From positions 1-64,000 of the forward strand of contig CANMGS010000003.1 in the NCBI GenBank assembly GCA_947497475.1: a stretch of 64,000 nt of DNA, read 5' to 3'. The position numbers were made by a program, and so were the translations under genes. A model generated the notes under the pieces. It was not told the DNA's origin. It did no database searches and saw nothing but the letters and a program-made list of their open reading frames with translations. The stretch comes from an uncultured Amylibacter sp. Lineage in GTDB: Bacteria > Pseudomonadota > Alphaproteobacteria > Rhodobacterales > Rhodobacteraceae. Positions within the stretch are counted from its first letter, which is position 1; every line of letters starts with the position of its first letter. Of the stretch, positions 35,362 through 44,611 are shown piece after piece.

Positions 35362-36447
35362 TTAGTCTTTCTTGAAAACAATTTTCTCTAATGCCGCGAC
35401 CTTTGCTACAAGCCGTGGCAGACGTCGTGTCGCTTTGTAAATCTCAACGTTTGTTTCCATTTTCACAGCAGGATTTCCCATGATGACACGTTTTGGCGGT
35501 ACGTTGGACGATATCCCCGACTTACCTGCCGCAATCACATCAGAGCCGATTGTAACGTGATCAGCGACACCACATTTACCACCAAGAATAACGCGATCAC
35601 CAACAACTGTGCTGCCGCCAATACCCACATGACCGCAAAGCAAACAATTTTCGCCAATCACAACATTATGGCCAATTTGAACAACATTATCGACCTTTGT
35701 GCCGTTGCCTATGACTGTGTCAACTATCGTGCCTCTATCAATCGTTGTACACGCGCCGATTTCGACATTGTTTCCAATCGAAACAGCCCCAAGTGAATTG
35801 ATACGTGCAAAGCCCGCCGTTTCGCTTGCAGCAGAGATTGTTCCAGTCTTACGAGCTTCCTCGATGGCACCTGGTTGTGGTGTTACGAATGAAAACCCAT
35901 CAGAGCCAATAACACAGTTCGCTTGTGCAATAAAATCATCACCAATACGAACACGGGCACCAATACGCGCACCTTGTAAAATAAGAGCATCATTCCCAAT
36001 CTCAGCATCTTCGGCGATTGAAACATGCGACGCGACGCGAACGTTATCCCCTATTTTAACATTCGCGCCTATGACGACGAATGGGCCGATAGATGGGTTT
36101 GCACCAATATTTGCAGAAGGGTCGATAATCGCAGATGCGTGTATACCCGATCCAATTTGTGGCCTCTTTTCAAAAACATGCGTCACACCCGACAATACAT
36201 ATCGTGATCTTGGCGCAAAAATTGCTGCCTCTAATCCTAATGATTTCCAGTCCGCACCATCCCACAATACCGCTGCTTTGGCATTACCTTGCTGCAATGC
36301 TTCACTGTATGTTTCTTCCATTGCCAAAGCCAAATGATCAGCAGTCGCATGTTGAGGTTGATTTACAGCTGTTACGACAAGGTCAAGATTACCTTCTGCC
36401 TCGGCACCCAATGCTGCGGCAATGTCTTTGATAGTATAGTGTGTCAT
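35362..36447 (-). CDS. lpxD: UDP-3-O-(3-hydroxyacyl)glucosamine N-acyltransferase
   Basis: A 361-residue LpxD: an N-terminal domain (1 to about 100), then a left-handed beta-helix of hexapeptide repeats (about 105-300), and a C-terminal helix. The catalytic histidine block is VQIGHNVVIGENCLLCGHVGIGGS. It adds the N-linked hydroxyacyl chain in lipid A synthesis. lpxA, bamA and fabZ, its common neighbours, are absent; instead it heads a group with a carrier protein and ketosynthase. AAGG lies 6 bp before the ATG. Confidence 0.92.
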   Translation of the reverse strand: MTHYTIKDIAAALGAEAEGNLDLVVTAVNQPQHATADHLALAMEETYSEALQQGNAKAAVLWDGADWKSLGLEAAIFAPRSRYVLSGVTHVFEKRPQIGSGIHASAIIDPSANIGANPSIGPFVVIGANVKIGDNVRVASHVSIAEDAEIGNDALILQGARIGARVRIGDDFIAQANCVIGSDGFSFVTPQPGAIEEARKTGTISAASETAGFARINSLGAVSIGNNVEIGACTTIDRGTIVDTVIGNGTKVDNVVQIGHNVVIGENCLLCGHVGIGGSTVVGDRVILGGKCGVADHVTIGSDVIAAGKSGISSNVPPKRVIMGNPAVKMETNVEIYKATRRLPRLVAKVAALEKIVFKKD

Positions 36448-36463
36448 GTGAAACCTTATGAAA

Positions 36464-36493
36464 ACGGGCGCCTGATTTACACCAGTCGCCCGT
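36464..36493 (-). terminator. Terminator of the L,D-transpeptidase gene
   Basis: An 11-bp stem with one mismatch, ACGGGCGCCTG / CAGTCGCCCGT, is followed by TTTT on the minus strand. It separates the transpeptidase from lpxD. Confidence 0.75.
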
Positions 36494-36518
36494 AAAGAAT
36501 AAACCAGTTAAAGCTATT

Positions 36519-38129
36519 TTAGCTTTGAACCGCGCGCAATGAAACCCCAGCTTTGCTTAAAGCGTTAAACACTTTTTTATCGCGTCCATAGATGTCTGGG
36601 TAGAATGAAGCGCTAGAAGCGTCGCCAAAATATGCTGTACGATATGTTAAGTATACTGGAACGGGTTCTGCTAAATTTACATATTGCTCTTTCTTAGTAT
36701 CTAAGAATGTATGGAAAGCCGCTTTTGGGTTAGATGTTTGTTTTTCTAAAAGCTTATAAGCAAAATCAAACGGTTTTTGCAAACGCACACAACCATGACT
36801 GAATGCACGCACCTCACGGTTAAACAGGCTTTTGCTTGGTGTATCGTGCAAATAGATATTGTATTTGTTCGGGAACATGAACTTCACAAGACCCAAAGCA
36901 TTTTTGGGATCAGGGCGTTGCTTGATGTAATATGGAAAGTTCTTTTCATTATAGCCAGACAGATCCACACTCGCAGGGCTTACAGATTTCCCGCTTTGCG
37001 AAATCATAACCATATTACGGCGTTTCAAGAATCCAGGGTCCTTACGGATGATCGGCAAATATTCTTTACCCGCAATAGAGCGCGGAACATGCCATGTTGG
37101 GTTTACCACCATATGTGTCATCTCATCGTAGAACTCAGGCGTTCTATCTTTGGCGCGCTTACCAATGACGGCACGTGTTTCAAATGAAGAACGACCATTA
37201 TCCATCAGGTAAACTGTGTAAGACGCTAAATTCACAAACACATTACGATCACCACGTGGGAAATTCATCCAACGTTCACGCTCTAAGTTCACCAATACTT
37301 TAACCAATTTGTCCTTTGGTCCTTGATTCAAACGGCCTAGAGTTCCTGGTCCAGCAACACCATCTGCAGTTAAACCATTCGCTTTTTGAAATTTCATAAC
37401 AGCTTCTTTCAAACCATCATCAAATTGTGGAGCATTGCCCAATTTTCCATATCCAAGCCCCGTTAGGCGTTGACGTAACAAAATAACGGAATTCCCAGAG
37501 GAGCCTTTTTTCAATGTACGAGTTGGGATTGTTTGTGCTGCACCAGATTTACCCAACTGGCGCTCTAATCTTTGTTTTTCAGCTAATAAAAGCTGATATT
37601 CTTTTGTACGTGGCGCCAAAGACTTTAGGAACGCCGCAGGGGAACTTTTTGTAAGAGACGCCAGTAGGTTTTCATCACTGCGGCGTGGACGGTTGATCGC
37701 CAATTCGGAATCAATCTTTTTCGGATTAACTGCACCAGAAGTTAAATCATGTGCGTATTGAAGGTATGTCTTTGTCGCCAAAAGCTCTACTGCGCCAGCA
37801 TTTTGATTGCCGCGTGCAGATTTGAAAGCGTCTTGCAATTTTGCAATGTTATAACGCGCAATAGGCAAACCATGATTTCCAGAACTCTTTAAAGCTGTGA
37901 TAAGAGCTTTGCGGCGTGCTTTGTTTTTATTGCCAATCCAAATTGGCTTATAATTCTTAGACGCATAAAACGCTTGAATACCTTTACTACCCTTACCTGC
38001 TTTCGAAACTGAGGTGTAAACGTCTTTATTTGCAACGACTGTTTGCGCAGATGCAGAAGCAAAAGGCAAAAGTAACGTAACTGCGAGTAAAAGAAGCGTC
38101 TTTCTGGCAATGTGACTTAAAAAATACAT
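36519..38129 (-). CDS. L,D-transpeptidase, YcbB/LdtD type
   Basis: A 536-residue exported enzyme. The signal peptide is cut near ASA-Q (residue 28). A peptidoglycan-binding domain (about 210-275, KGSSGNSVILLRQRLTGLGYG...ADGVAGPGTLGRL) precedes the YkuD catalytic domain, whose nucleophile is the cysteine of FSHGCVRLQKP. It makes 3-3 cross-links between diaminopimelate residues in the periplasm. A strong GGGGGA ribosome site lies 4 bp before the ATG at 38129; an in-frame TTG upstream overlaps that site. It is divergent from a DUF882 gene, the same pairing as ycbB-ycbK in E. coli. Confidence 0.88.
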   Translation of the reverse strand: MYFLSHIARKTLLLLAVTLLLPFASASAQTVVANKDVYTSVSKAGKGSKGIQAFYASKNYKPIWIGNKNKARRKALITALKSSGNHGLPIARYNIAKLQDAFKSARGNQNAGAVELLATKTYLQYAHDLTSGAVNPKKIDSELAINRPRRSDENLLASLTKSSPAAFLKSLAPRTKEYQLLLAEKQRLERQLGKSGAAQTIPTRTLKKGSSGNSVILLRQRLTGLGYGKLGNAPQFDDGLKEAVMKFQKANGLTADGVAGPGTLGRLNQGPKDKLVKVLVNLERERWMNFPRGDRNVFVNLASYTVYLMDNGRSSFETRAVIGKRAKDRTPEFYDEMTHMVVNPTWHVPRSIAGKEYLPIIRKDPGFLKRRNMVMISQSGKSVSPASVDLSGYNEKNFPYYIKQRPDPKNALGLVKFMFPNKYNIYLHDTPSKSLFNREVRAFSHGCVRLQKPFDFAYKLLEKQTSNPKAAFHTFLDTKKEQYVNLAEPVPVYLTYRTAYFGDASSASFYPDIYGRDKKVFNALSKAGVSLRAVQS

Positions 38130-38457
38130 GGTGTCCCCCAAAAAACACAGTCAATTATGAGAATCTAATAATAGCATTCTTGCATTTATCGCCTAACAGT
38201 CCAATCAACTTTTCGGCAAGTATTCGCTCAATAGGATCATATATGCACCAAATATTAAGAACAAAAAGGGATCATAGGCTTAATAAGCGAAAAATCGCGT
38301 AAACCACCGAGATTGCAGCATATTCCCCTGTGCTGCAAAGTTAACACTTGGAAAACGAATCACCTTATGGCATACAGTGTTCACCTGATTTTGAGGGAAA
38401 ATTAGGAAAGGCCCATTCAAAAGGGCTGTGAACGGGTAAAATAGACAGGCAATTTTA
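38130..38457. other. 328-bp divergent gap with stem-loops
   Basis: Holds promoters for both flanking genes (a TAAAAT -10-like element near 38436 for the plus gene). Two perfect hairpins are seen: GCGA-AAAA-TCGC (38287-38298) and TTGCAGCA-N10-TGCTGCAA (38313-38338). No coding frame with a ribosome site was found. Confidence 0.5.
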
Positions 38458-39030
38458 ATGACTGGAAAGACGAATAACGCGATTTCGCGCCGCAAACTAC
38501 TTGGTGCTTTTGCTGGCATAACTATGGTTTCTGCGGCTCCTGTGTATTCGGGTACAGCTGGTTATCTAAAAGGTGCAGGAAATATTCGTCGCATTGCAAT
38601 GCGCTCTGGTCGTACAGGTGAAAGCATTGACACAATCTATTGGATTGAAGGTCAGTATATCAAACCCGCCCTTGAAGAATTCAACTATTTTATGCGCGAC
38701 TGGCGCGAAGATTCAGTAAAGAACATTGATCGTCGCCAAGTTGATACTTTGGCAGCAGCTCACAATCTATTAGACACCAGCGAACCTTTTCAACTGTTGT
38801 CAGGATATCGTTCCCCACGCACAAACAACATGCTTCGCAGCCGTAGCCGTGGCGTTGCAAAAGACAGCTACCACGTAAAAGGTATGGCCACAGACGTTCG
38901 TTTAAGCTCTCGTTCTGTCGGACAAATGGCACGTGCAGCAGTTGCATGTCATGGTGGTGGCGTCGGCCGCTATTCGCGCTCTAACTTTGTCCACATGGAT
39001 TGCGGCCCAGTTCGCACTTGGGGTGGTTAA
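38458..39030 (+). CDS. DUF882/YcbK-like (peptidase M15-type) exported protein
   Basis: A 190-residue protein with a twin-arginine signal (SRRKLLGAFAGITM). The mature domain has the DUF882 metallopeptidase-like pattern: FQLLSGYRSPRTN, SYHVKGMATDVRLS (H and D as zinc ligands) and RSNFVHMDCGPVRTW (second H). Family members are thought to trim peptidoglycan peptides. The divergent L,D-transpeptidase supports a cell-wall role. A paralogue is encoded at 47.8 kb. Confidence 0.85.
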   Translation: MTGKTNNAISRRKLLGAFAGITMVSAAPVYSGTAGYLKGAGNIRRIAMRSGRTGESIDTIYWIEGQYIKPALEEFNYFMRDWREDSVKNIDRRQVDTLAAAHNLLDTSEPFQLLSGYRSPRTNNMLRSRSRGVAKDSYHVKGMATDVRLSSRSVGQMARAAVACHGGGVGRYSRSNFVHMDCGPVRTWGG

Positions 39031-39054
39031 GGCCACAAAATATGGAATACGAAT

Positions 39055-39087
39055 AAACCCGCTCTCGTTTGAAGCGGGTTTTATTTT
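39055..39087. terminator. Terminator after the DUF882 gene
   Basis: A 9-bp stem AAACCCGCT / AGCGGGTTT is followed by TATTTT on the plus strand. A shorter T-run on the minus strand could also end proA transcripts. Confidence 0.85.
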
Positions 39088-39110
39088 GCCTTATTACAAT
39101 TAAAACTCAG

Positions 39111-40364
39111 TTAAGCACGCGTCGTGCCATCGCCAGTCACGATATACTTAAAGCTTGTCAGTTGGGCAGCCCCTACTGGCCCACGCGCATGCATCTTACC
39201 CGTAGCAATGCCAATCTCGGCACCCATACCAAATTCACCACCGTCCGCAAATTGTGTAGATGCATTGCGCATCACAATCGCACTGTCCACACGTTCAAAG
39301 AAACGGTCAGCCACGGCATCATCTTCGGTTAAAATACAATCCGTATGGTTCGAGCTATACTCATGGATATGCGCAATTGCGCCATCCACACCATCCACAA
39401 CTTTGGCAGCCATGATCATATCAAGGTATTCATGTCCCCAGTCATCTGTTTTAGCGGCTATGACGCCACGCATTTTTTGGATATATTCATCGCCACGTAC
39501 TTCGACATTGGCATCCAATAAGTCTTGGATGAACGGAATACCATGCGCATCATAGAATCCGCGATCAACCAGCAAGCATTCCAAAGAACCACAAATACCT
39601 GTGCGGCGTGTTTTCGCGTTCATAATCACCTTACGTGCTTTTTCAACATCAGCATTTGCATCCACATAGATATGACAAATACCCTCTAGGTGCGCAAAAA
39701 CAGGCACACGTGCATCTGCCTGCACACGACCAACCAAGCCTTTGCCGCCACGCGGCACGATTACATCAATATAATCTGTCATTGTGAGCATTTCACCAAC
39801 TGCATCGCGGTCACGTGTCGGAACGAGCTGAATCGACGTTTCAGGCAAACCAGCGGCCTTAAGACCATCAACAAGACATTCATGGATGGCACTTGATGAA
39901 TGAAAGCTTTCTGATCCACCACGTAGAATTACAGCATTACCAGCTTTTAAGCACAACGCACCCGCATCAGCCGTTACATTTGGGCGACTTTCATAGATCA
40001 CGCCTATCACACCCAATGGTGTGCTGACACGTTTGATATGTAAACCTGTTGGGCGGTCCCACTCGGCCAGAACAGCACCCACTGGATCATCTTGCGCTGC
40101 AACTGCGCGCAACCCATCAACAATACCTTGAATGCGGTCTTCATCCAGTTTCAAACGATCCATCATCGCATCTGTCAGGCCTTTATTGCGTCCATATTCC
40201 AAATCTTTTTCATTAGCAGCTACGATATCTGCGCGGCGCGCCCATACAGCATCTGCTGCTGCTTCCAACGCTTTTTGCTTCACATCTGATGGCGCGAATG
40301 CCAACTCTGCGCTCGCTGCTTTTGCGTTTTGACCAATCTTGGTCATGGTTGCTTGAATATCCAT
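39111..40364 (-). CDS. proA: Gamma-glutamyl phosphate reductase
   Basis: A 417-residue aldehyde-dehydrogenase-fold enzyme for the second step of proline synthesis. The catalytic cysteine is in [16 protein letters not shown], preceded by [25 protein letters not shown] and [12 protein letters not shown] are family blocks. It lies 6 bp after proB on the same strand, forming obgE-proB-proA. Confidence 0.95.
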   Translation of the reverse strand: MDIQATMTKIGQNAKAASAELAFAPSDVKQKALEAAADAVWARRADIVAANEKDLEYGRNKGLTDAMMDRLKLDEDRIQGIVDGLRAVAAQDDPVGAVLAEWDRPTGLHIKRVSTPLGVIGVIYESRPNVTADAGALCLKAGNAVILRGGSESFHSSSAIHECLVDGLKAAGLPETSIQLVPTRDRDAVGEMLTMTDYIDVIVPRGGKGLVGRVQADARVPVFAHLEGICHIYVDANADVEKARKVIMNAKTRRTGICGSLECLLVDRGFYDAHGIPFIQDLLDANVEVRGDEYIQKMRGVIAAKTDDWGHEYLDMIMAAKVVDGVDGAIAHIHEYSSNHTDCILTEDDAVADRFFERVDSAIVMRNASTQFADGGEFGMGAEIGIATGKMHARGPVGAAQLTSFKYIVTGDGTTRA

Positions 40365-40370
40365 AGTCCC

Positions 40371-41477
40371 TCACATCACCATATCATCGCGGTGTACCAG
40401 GCTTGCACGGCCTGGATACCCCAATATTTCTTTTATTTCAGTCGTTTGGCAGCCCGAAATGGAATTCACTTCAGCTGCATCGTAATTCACCAAACCTTTT
40501 GCAAGCTCGTTATGATCTTGATCAACAATCGATACCATATCACCGCGCAAGAATGATCCTTCACCGCCAACGACACCGGCTGGCAATAGTGACTTCCCTG
40601 CTTTCAAAGCTTTTGCAGCGCCTGCATCCACGATCAAAGTGCCCTTTGGTTTCATCGTCGCAATCCACTGTTTACGGGCTGCTTGCGGATCACCGTGCGC
40701 CATAAACCAGCTACATGGCCCACCATTTTCCAAAGCAGACAATGGTTGATCTATATCACCCAGCATAATCGCCATGGAACATCCTGATTGCATTGCCGTT
40801 TTCGCTGCCATGACCTTAGTTTTCATGCCACCTTTAGCATTTGCCGTGCCAGCATCCCCTGCCATAGCTTCCATATCTGGCGTGATCTCTTCAATCACAT
40901 CAAAACGTTTGGCATCAGGATCTTCTTTTGGATTGCTAGAATAAAATCCATCGACATCAGAGAGCAAAACCAAAACATCGGCACCTGCCATAGACGCCAC
41001 TTGCGCGGCAAGGCGGTCATTATCACCGAAACGAATTTCATCCGTGGCAACCGTGTCATTCTCATTCACAATTGGCACAACATCAAAACTAAGCAGTGAT
41101 GTTAACGTTGCGCGTGAGTTCAAATAACGGCGGCGATCTGTGCTGTCATCTAATGTCAGCAAGATTTGCGCGGTTTTAATATCGTATGGCCCAAGAATTT
41201 CTTCATATGCTCGCGCCAATCTGATCTGCCCAACAGCGGCCGCAGCTTGGCTTTGCTCCAAAGTCAAAGCCCCATCAGGCATACCCAAGACTTTGCGTCC
41301 CAGAGCAATTGAACCAGAGGATACAACAATAACGTCCCTACCCGCTTGTTTCTGTGCGGCAATATCTTTTGCCAAACCTTTAAGCCAGCCAAGACGCAAG
41401 TCACCCGTTTCAGCATCGACTAAAAGTGCTGAACCAATTTTAACAACGATACGTTTTGCAGTGTTTAAGGGCGCCAT
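40371..41477 (-). CDS. proB: Glutamate 5-kinase
   Basis: A 368-residue enzyme: amino-acid kinase domain (about 8-260; [50 protein letters not shown]) plus a C-terminal PUA domain (about 280-365). It phosphorylates glutamate for proline synthesis. Its start overlaps the obgE end by 13 bp. Confidence 0.95.
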   Translation of the reverse strand: MAPLNTAKRIVVKIGSALLVDAETGDLRLGWLKGLAKDIAAQKQAGRDVIVVSSGSIALGRKVLGMPDGALTLEQSQAAAAVGQIRLARAYEEILGPYDIKTAQILLTLDDSTDRRRYLNSRATLTSLLSFDVVPIVNENDTVATDEIRFGDNDRLAAQVASMAGADVLVLLSDVDGFYSSNPKEDPDAKRFDVIEEITPDMEAMAGDAGTANAKGGMKTKVMAAKTAMQSGCSMAIMLGDIDQPLSALENGGPCSWFMAHGDPQAARKQWIATMKPKGTLIVDAGAAKALKAGKSLLPAGVVGGEGSFLRGDMVSIVDQDHNELAKGLVNYDAAEVNSISGCQTTEIKEILGYPGRASLVHRDDMVM

Positions 41478-42520
41478 CCAGTCGTCTCCTCAACCTCGCT
41501 GTCATCACTTTCAGCTTTCTTTTCACCCGCATTACGCGCATCGATTGTAGAACGAAGTTCGCGTAGAACACCCAGTAGCCCTTGCTGTGCAACACCAGAA
41601 ATCTGATGCACAGTACCGCCTACAATTTGCTCTAATTCATTGTGCAATTGTGCCTGTTCTGTATCATCAATAGCGTCACATTTGTTCAACGCTGTCACGC
41701 GTGGACGATTGGCAAGATCACCGCCATACATTTCCAACTCATTGATAATCGTATGATAATCTTCAATCGCAGTTTCAGATGTACCATCCACCAAATGCAA
41801 TAACACCGCACAACGTTCCACATGACCAAGGAAACGATCGCCAATACCTTTTCCCTCATGCGCCCCTGCAATCAAACCTGGAATATCCGCCATCACAAAC
41901 TCAGTATTATCGATACCAACTACACCCAGATTTGGGTGCAGTGTGGTAAAAGGATAATCTGCAATCTTCGGCCGCGCATTAGATGTTGCCGCCAAGAATG
42001 TAGACTTACCAGCATTTGGCAATCCCAACAGACCAGCATCTGCGATCAATTTCAGGTTCAGCCAAATCTCACGATTAATTTCTGGTTGGCCTGGATTTGC
42101 TTTGCGCGGCGCTTGGTTGCGAGAGGATTTGAAATGTAGGTTCCCAAAACCACCATTGCCACCTTCAGCCAATAAGAAGCGTTGCCCGACCTCGGTTAAA
42201 TCGGCAATCACAGTGACTTCATCCTCATCCAAGATTTCCGTACCTACAGGAACCTTTAAGATGATGTCTTCACCATCCTTACCAGAACGTTGTTTACCCA
42301 TACCAGGGCGGCCATTTTGCGCAAAGTAGTGCTGTTGGTAGCGAAAATCGATCAGAGTGTTCAGACCTTCAACCGCTTCAGCAAAGACACTGCCACCACT
42401 GCCACCATTACCACCATCAGGGCCACCGTATTCGACATGGGCTTCGCGGCGGAAGGACACACAGCCATTTCCCCCTGCGCCAGAGCGAATGTAAACTTTT
42501 GCTATATCTAGAAATTTCAT
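41465..42520 (-). CDS. obgE: GTPase Obg/CgtA
   Basis: A 351-residue Obg GTPase. The glycine-rich Obg fold covers residues 1 to about 158 ([24 protein letters not shown]). The G domain has G1 [10 protein letters not shown]3 DIPG, G4 NKCD and the [10 protein letters not shown] switch. It acts in 50S ribosome assembly and stress control. An acidic C-terminal tail ends in EETTGWRP. rplU-rpmA lie upstream, but a terminator between them means a separate promoter near 42525-42590. Confidence 0.95.
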   Translation of the reverse strand: MKFLDIAKVYIRSGAGGNGCVSFRREAHVEYGGPDGGNGGSGGSVFAEAVEGLNTLIDFRYQQHYFAQNGRPGMGKQRSGKDGEDIILKVPVGTEILDEDEVTVIADLTEVGQRFLLAEGGNGGFGNLHFKSSRNQAPRKANPGQPEINREIWLNLKLIADAGLLGLPNAGKSTFLAATSNARPKIADYPFTTLHPNLGVVGIDNTEFVMADIPGLIAGAHEGKGIGDRFLGHVERCAVLLHLVDGTSETAIEDYHTIINELEMYGGDLANRPRVTALNKCDAIDDTEQAQLHNELEQIVGGTVHQISGVAQQGLLGVLRELRSTIDARNAGEKKAESDDSEVEETTGWRP

Positions 42521-42591
42521 AATCAGCCCAGTGCTTTATTTATATGTTCGATACCGAATTACAGCTTTTTTAACAACCGCTTGGGGCAAAG

Positions 42592-42619
42592 AAAAAGGGC
42601 CGGCTTTTCAGCCGACCCT
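42592..42619 (-). terminator. Terminator of rplU-rpmA
   Basis: A 10-bp stem with one mismatch, AGGGCCGGCT / AGCCGACCCT with a 4-nt loop, followed by TTTT on the minus strand. Confidence 0.85.
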
Positions 42620-42650
42620 ATCAAAACATTATGTTTCGCTTCAAATCAGC

Positions 42651-42920
42651 TTATTCCGCAGCCTCGGCTGCCGGAAGAACAGAAACGAATGTACGGCCTT
42701 TGAAGCCTTTTTTGAAAGATACGTGACCTTCAACAGTTGCGAATAATGTGTGATCTTTACCTTGACCAACATTTTCACCTGGCCACCACTTGTTGCCACG
42801 CTGGCGTGCAATGATGTTACCAGGGATAACCAATTCGCCACCGAATTTTTTCACACCTAAACGACGACCTACGGAGTCGCGACCGTTACGGGATGAACCA
42901 CCTGCTTTTTTATGTGCCAT
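42651..42920 (-). CDS. rpmA: 50S ribosomal protein L27
   Basis: An 89-residue L27 beginning [16 protein letters not shown], whose N-terminus reaches the peptidyl-transferase centre. [16 protein letters not shown] and [15 protein letters not shown] are conserved; the usual TKFHPGENVG is [10 protein letters not shown] here. It lies 11 bp after rplU. Confidence 0.97.
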   Translation of the reverse strand: MAHKKAGGSSRNGRDSVGRRLGVKKFGGELVIPGNIIARQRGNKWWPGENVGQGKDHTLFATVEGHVSFKKGFKGRTFVSVLPAAEAAE

Positions 42921-42931
42921 ATCGCTAGTCC

Positions 42932-43459
42932 TTACTTATCTGCAGCTTTTTTAGCTGGCGCTTTTTTCTTTGGCGCTGCTTTTTTTGCTGCTGGTTTCGC
43001 TTCAGCTTTGGCTTCCTTCTTAGGAGCCGCTTTTTTCGCTGCTGGTTTCTTAGCAGCCGGCTTTTTCGCCGCTGGCTTTGCTTCTACAGCACCTGGTACG
43101 AAACCAGAACCGTTATCTGCAGCAGCAACACCAGATTTGTCACCACCTTTAGCCAAGATGTCTGTTACACGTAGAACAGTGATCTGTTGACGGTGACCTT
43201 TTTTACGTTGCGAGCTGTGCTTACGACGACGCTTAACGTAGTTGATTACCTTTGGGCCTTTGCCTTGCTCAAGAATTTCAGCTTGAACAGCAGCACCTGC
43301 AACAGTTGGAACACCGATTGCTGGCTTGTCGCCACCAACCATAAGAATCTCATTGAATTGAACTGTGTCACCAGCATTACCAGTAACTTTTTCAACGCGA
43401 AGAATGTCTCCGCTGGCAACTTTATACTGCTTACCACCAGTTTTTAGTACCGCAAACAT
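42932..43459 (-). CDS. rplU: 50S ribosomal protein L21 with long basic tail
   Basis: A 175-residue protein. Residues 1 to about 103 are ordinary L21 ([33 protein letters not shown] for rRNA contact). The remaining 70 residues are a lysine/alanine/proline repeat tail ([19 protein letters not shown]) resembling histone H1-like proteins. The start at 43459 has AAAGGA 8 bp upstream; the open frame continuing to 43585 is upstream leader. Extensions of L21 are known in alphaproteobacteria, but this one is long. Confidence 0.94.
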   Translation of the reverse strand: MFAVLKTGGKQYKVASGDILRVEKVTGNAGDTVQFNEILMVGGDKPAIGVPTVAGAAVQAEILEQGKGPKVINYVKRRRKHSSQRKKGHRQQITVLRVTDILAKGGDKSGVAAADNGSGFVPGAVEAKPAAKKPAAKKPAAKKAAPKKEAKAEAKPAAKKAAPKKKAPAKKAADK

Positions 43460-43637
43460 ATGCGTATCCTTTAACTTCCGCGTCTTGTGGCCCGTTGAAT
43501 TACCGTAGCAATAACAACTGTTTAGCGATAAAATCGCGCCTTCAAACAGCGCGCACCGTTGGGTGCGATATGAAAATACATCCAAACAATGACTCGCTTG
43601 GATGGCGGCTTATCCTAAGATTACCGTTTAAAGTCAA
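43460..43637 (-). promoter_or_regulatory. rplU promoter and structured leader
   Basis: On the minus strand TTGACT (43632-43637) and GATAAG (43609-43614) are 17 bp apart. The roughly 145-nt leader contains two hairpins: CATCCAA...TTGGATG and CGCACC-CAAC-GGTGCG. Confidence 0.5.
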
Positions 43638-43727
43638 GCGGTTTCCCCTAATAAACAAAGGGAATTTGTGCTGTTGGCAGCACCCGCTCTCTATGACACA
43701 TTATCCCAAATTATAGAGGGTATCACA

Positions 43728-44198
43728 ATGCCAGAAAAAATTGATTTAGCAGCATATGAAGCCTTGCAGGGTAAAATCCTTGGGCATTCCGATTGGATCC
43801 TTATTGGGCAAGATATGATTGACGGATTTTGCGATGTTACAGGCGATTATCAATTCATCCACAATGATCCAGAACGCGCAAAAGAAGATACACCATTTGG
43901 CGGTGCAATTGCGCATGGTTTTTTAACGCTTTCTCTGATCACTCAGATGTACAAAGATCGCGTGCCGCAACTGAAAGATCATGAGTTGGTGATTAACTAT
44001 GGATTAAACCGTGTTCGTTTTTTAGAGCCAGTACCCAGTGGCGCAGAAATTCGTGGCGAATTTACATTAAAGAAAATCAGTAAACGGCGTGAAGGTCAGT
44101 TTCTGTCAGAAAACGAAGTGCGCGTGCATATCAAGGGTAATGAGAAACCCGCAATGATCGGCACTTGGCTGACATTATTGGTGTCTGGAGAGCTTTAG
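43728..44198 (+). CDS. MaoC-family (R)-enoyl-CoA hydratase-like protein
   Basis: A 156-residue single hot-dog protein. DYQFIHNDPERAKEDTPFGGAIAHGFLTLSL contains the hydratase 2 motif (D-x4-H-x-D-x3-A then G-G-x-I-A-H-G). Such enzymes hydrate trans-2-enoyl-CoA to the (R)-3-hydroxy form. The start at 43728 is supported by GAGG 8 bp upstream; an upstream frame from 43668 has no ribosome site. It is monocistronic with its own terminator. Confidence 0.85.
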   Translation: MPEKIDLAAYEALQGKILGHSDWILIGQDMIDGFCDVTGDYQFIHNDPERAKEDTPFGGAIAHGFLTLSLITQMYKDRVPQLKDHELVINYGLNRVRFLEPVPSGAEIRGEFTLKKISKRREGQFLSENEVRVHIKGNEKPAMIGTWLTLLVSGEL

Positions 44199-44221
44199 CC
44201 CATCACTTGCAGTGCTCCTAA

Positions 44222-44284
44222 ATTAAAAAAGCCCCGAGTTCTTGCGAACTTAGGGCTTTTTTTAATGGAATGGCGCGGTTGACG
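44222..44284. repeat. Left copy of a 63-bp imperfect direct repeat (candidate att site)
   Basis: Aligns with 45352-45414. It includes a terminator stem and ends with TGGCGCGGTTGACG (44271-44284), identical to the last 14 bp of the tRNA-Asp gene at 45401-45414. The two copies are exactly 1130 bp apart. Confidence 0.7.
44225..44263 (+). terminator. Terminator after the MaoC gene
   Basis: AGCCC-CG-AGTTC-TTGC-GAACT-TA-GGGCT stem followed by TTTTTT; A-rich on the other side, so it also works on the minus strand. Confidence 0.85.
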
Positions 44285-44360
44285 CGAAAAAAATGTAAAA
44301 ACGGGCGTGTACGTCTGAAGCCGCTTATGACGTCAAATCCCTTATTTTATTGCTTCATTT

Positions 44361-44407
44361 TGCGTCAAGTTGCGTCAAGTTGCGTCAAGTTGCGTCAAGT
44401 TGCGTCA
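44361..44407. repeat. Tandem 10-bp repeat, 4.7 copies
   Basis: TGCGTCAAGT occurs four times without gaps from 44361, followed by a partial TGCGTCA. The core GCGTCAA is the reverse complement of TTGACGC in the left repeat (44279-44285). A ninefold match TGCGTCAAG occurs once more at 45543-45551, beyond the tRNA. Confidence 0.9.
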
Positions 44408-44611
44408 GGGAGGGTATCTGTAAACGTCCGTAATTGTAACTTAATTCGTGCACATTCGTGACAATTCACACCTAGCATCACCAATAAAGAACTTGTATAA
44501 AGTTTTCATTATAACCTGCAATTAGGATATGCATAACGTATTCGAAATGGTTAATACTTCAATTTACCAACCTAATGCTTCATCTATCACAATAAAAATA
44601 TTGAAAACTGC

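Noticed and set aside
43460-43585. 42-residue N-terminal extension of L21
   Set aside because: The L21 family begins at MFAVLKTGG with a ribosome site; the upstream part is untranslated leader.
44361-44407. CRISPR array
   Set aside because: Units are 10 bp and contiguous, with no unique spacers and no cas genes.
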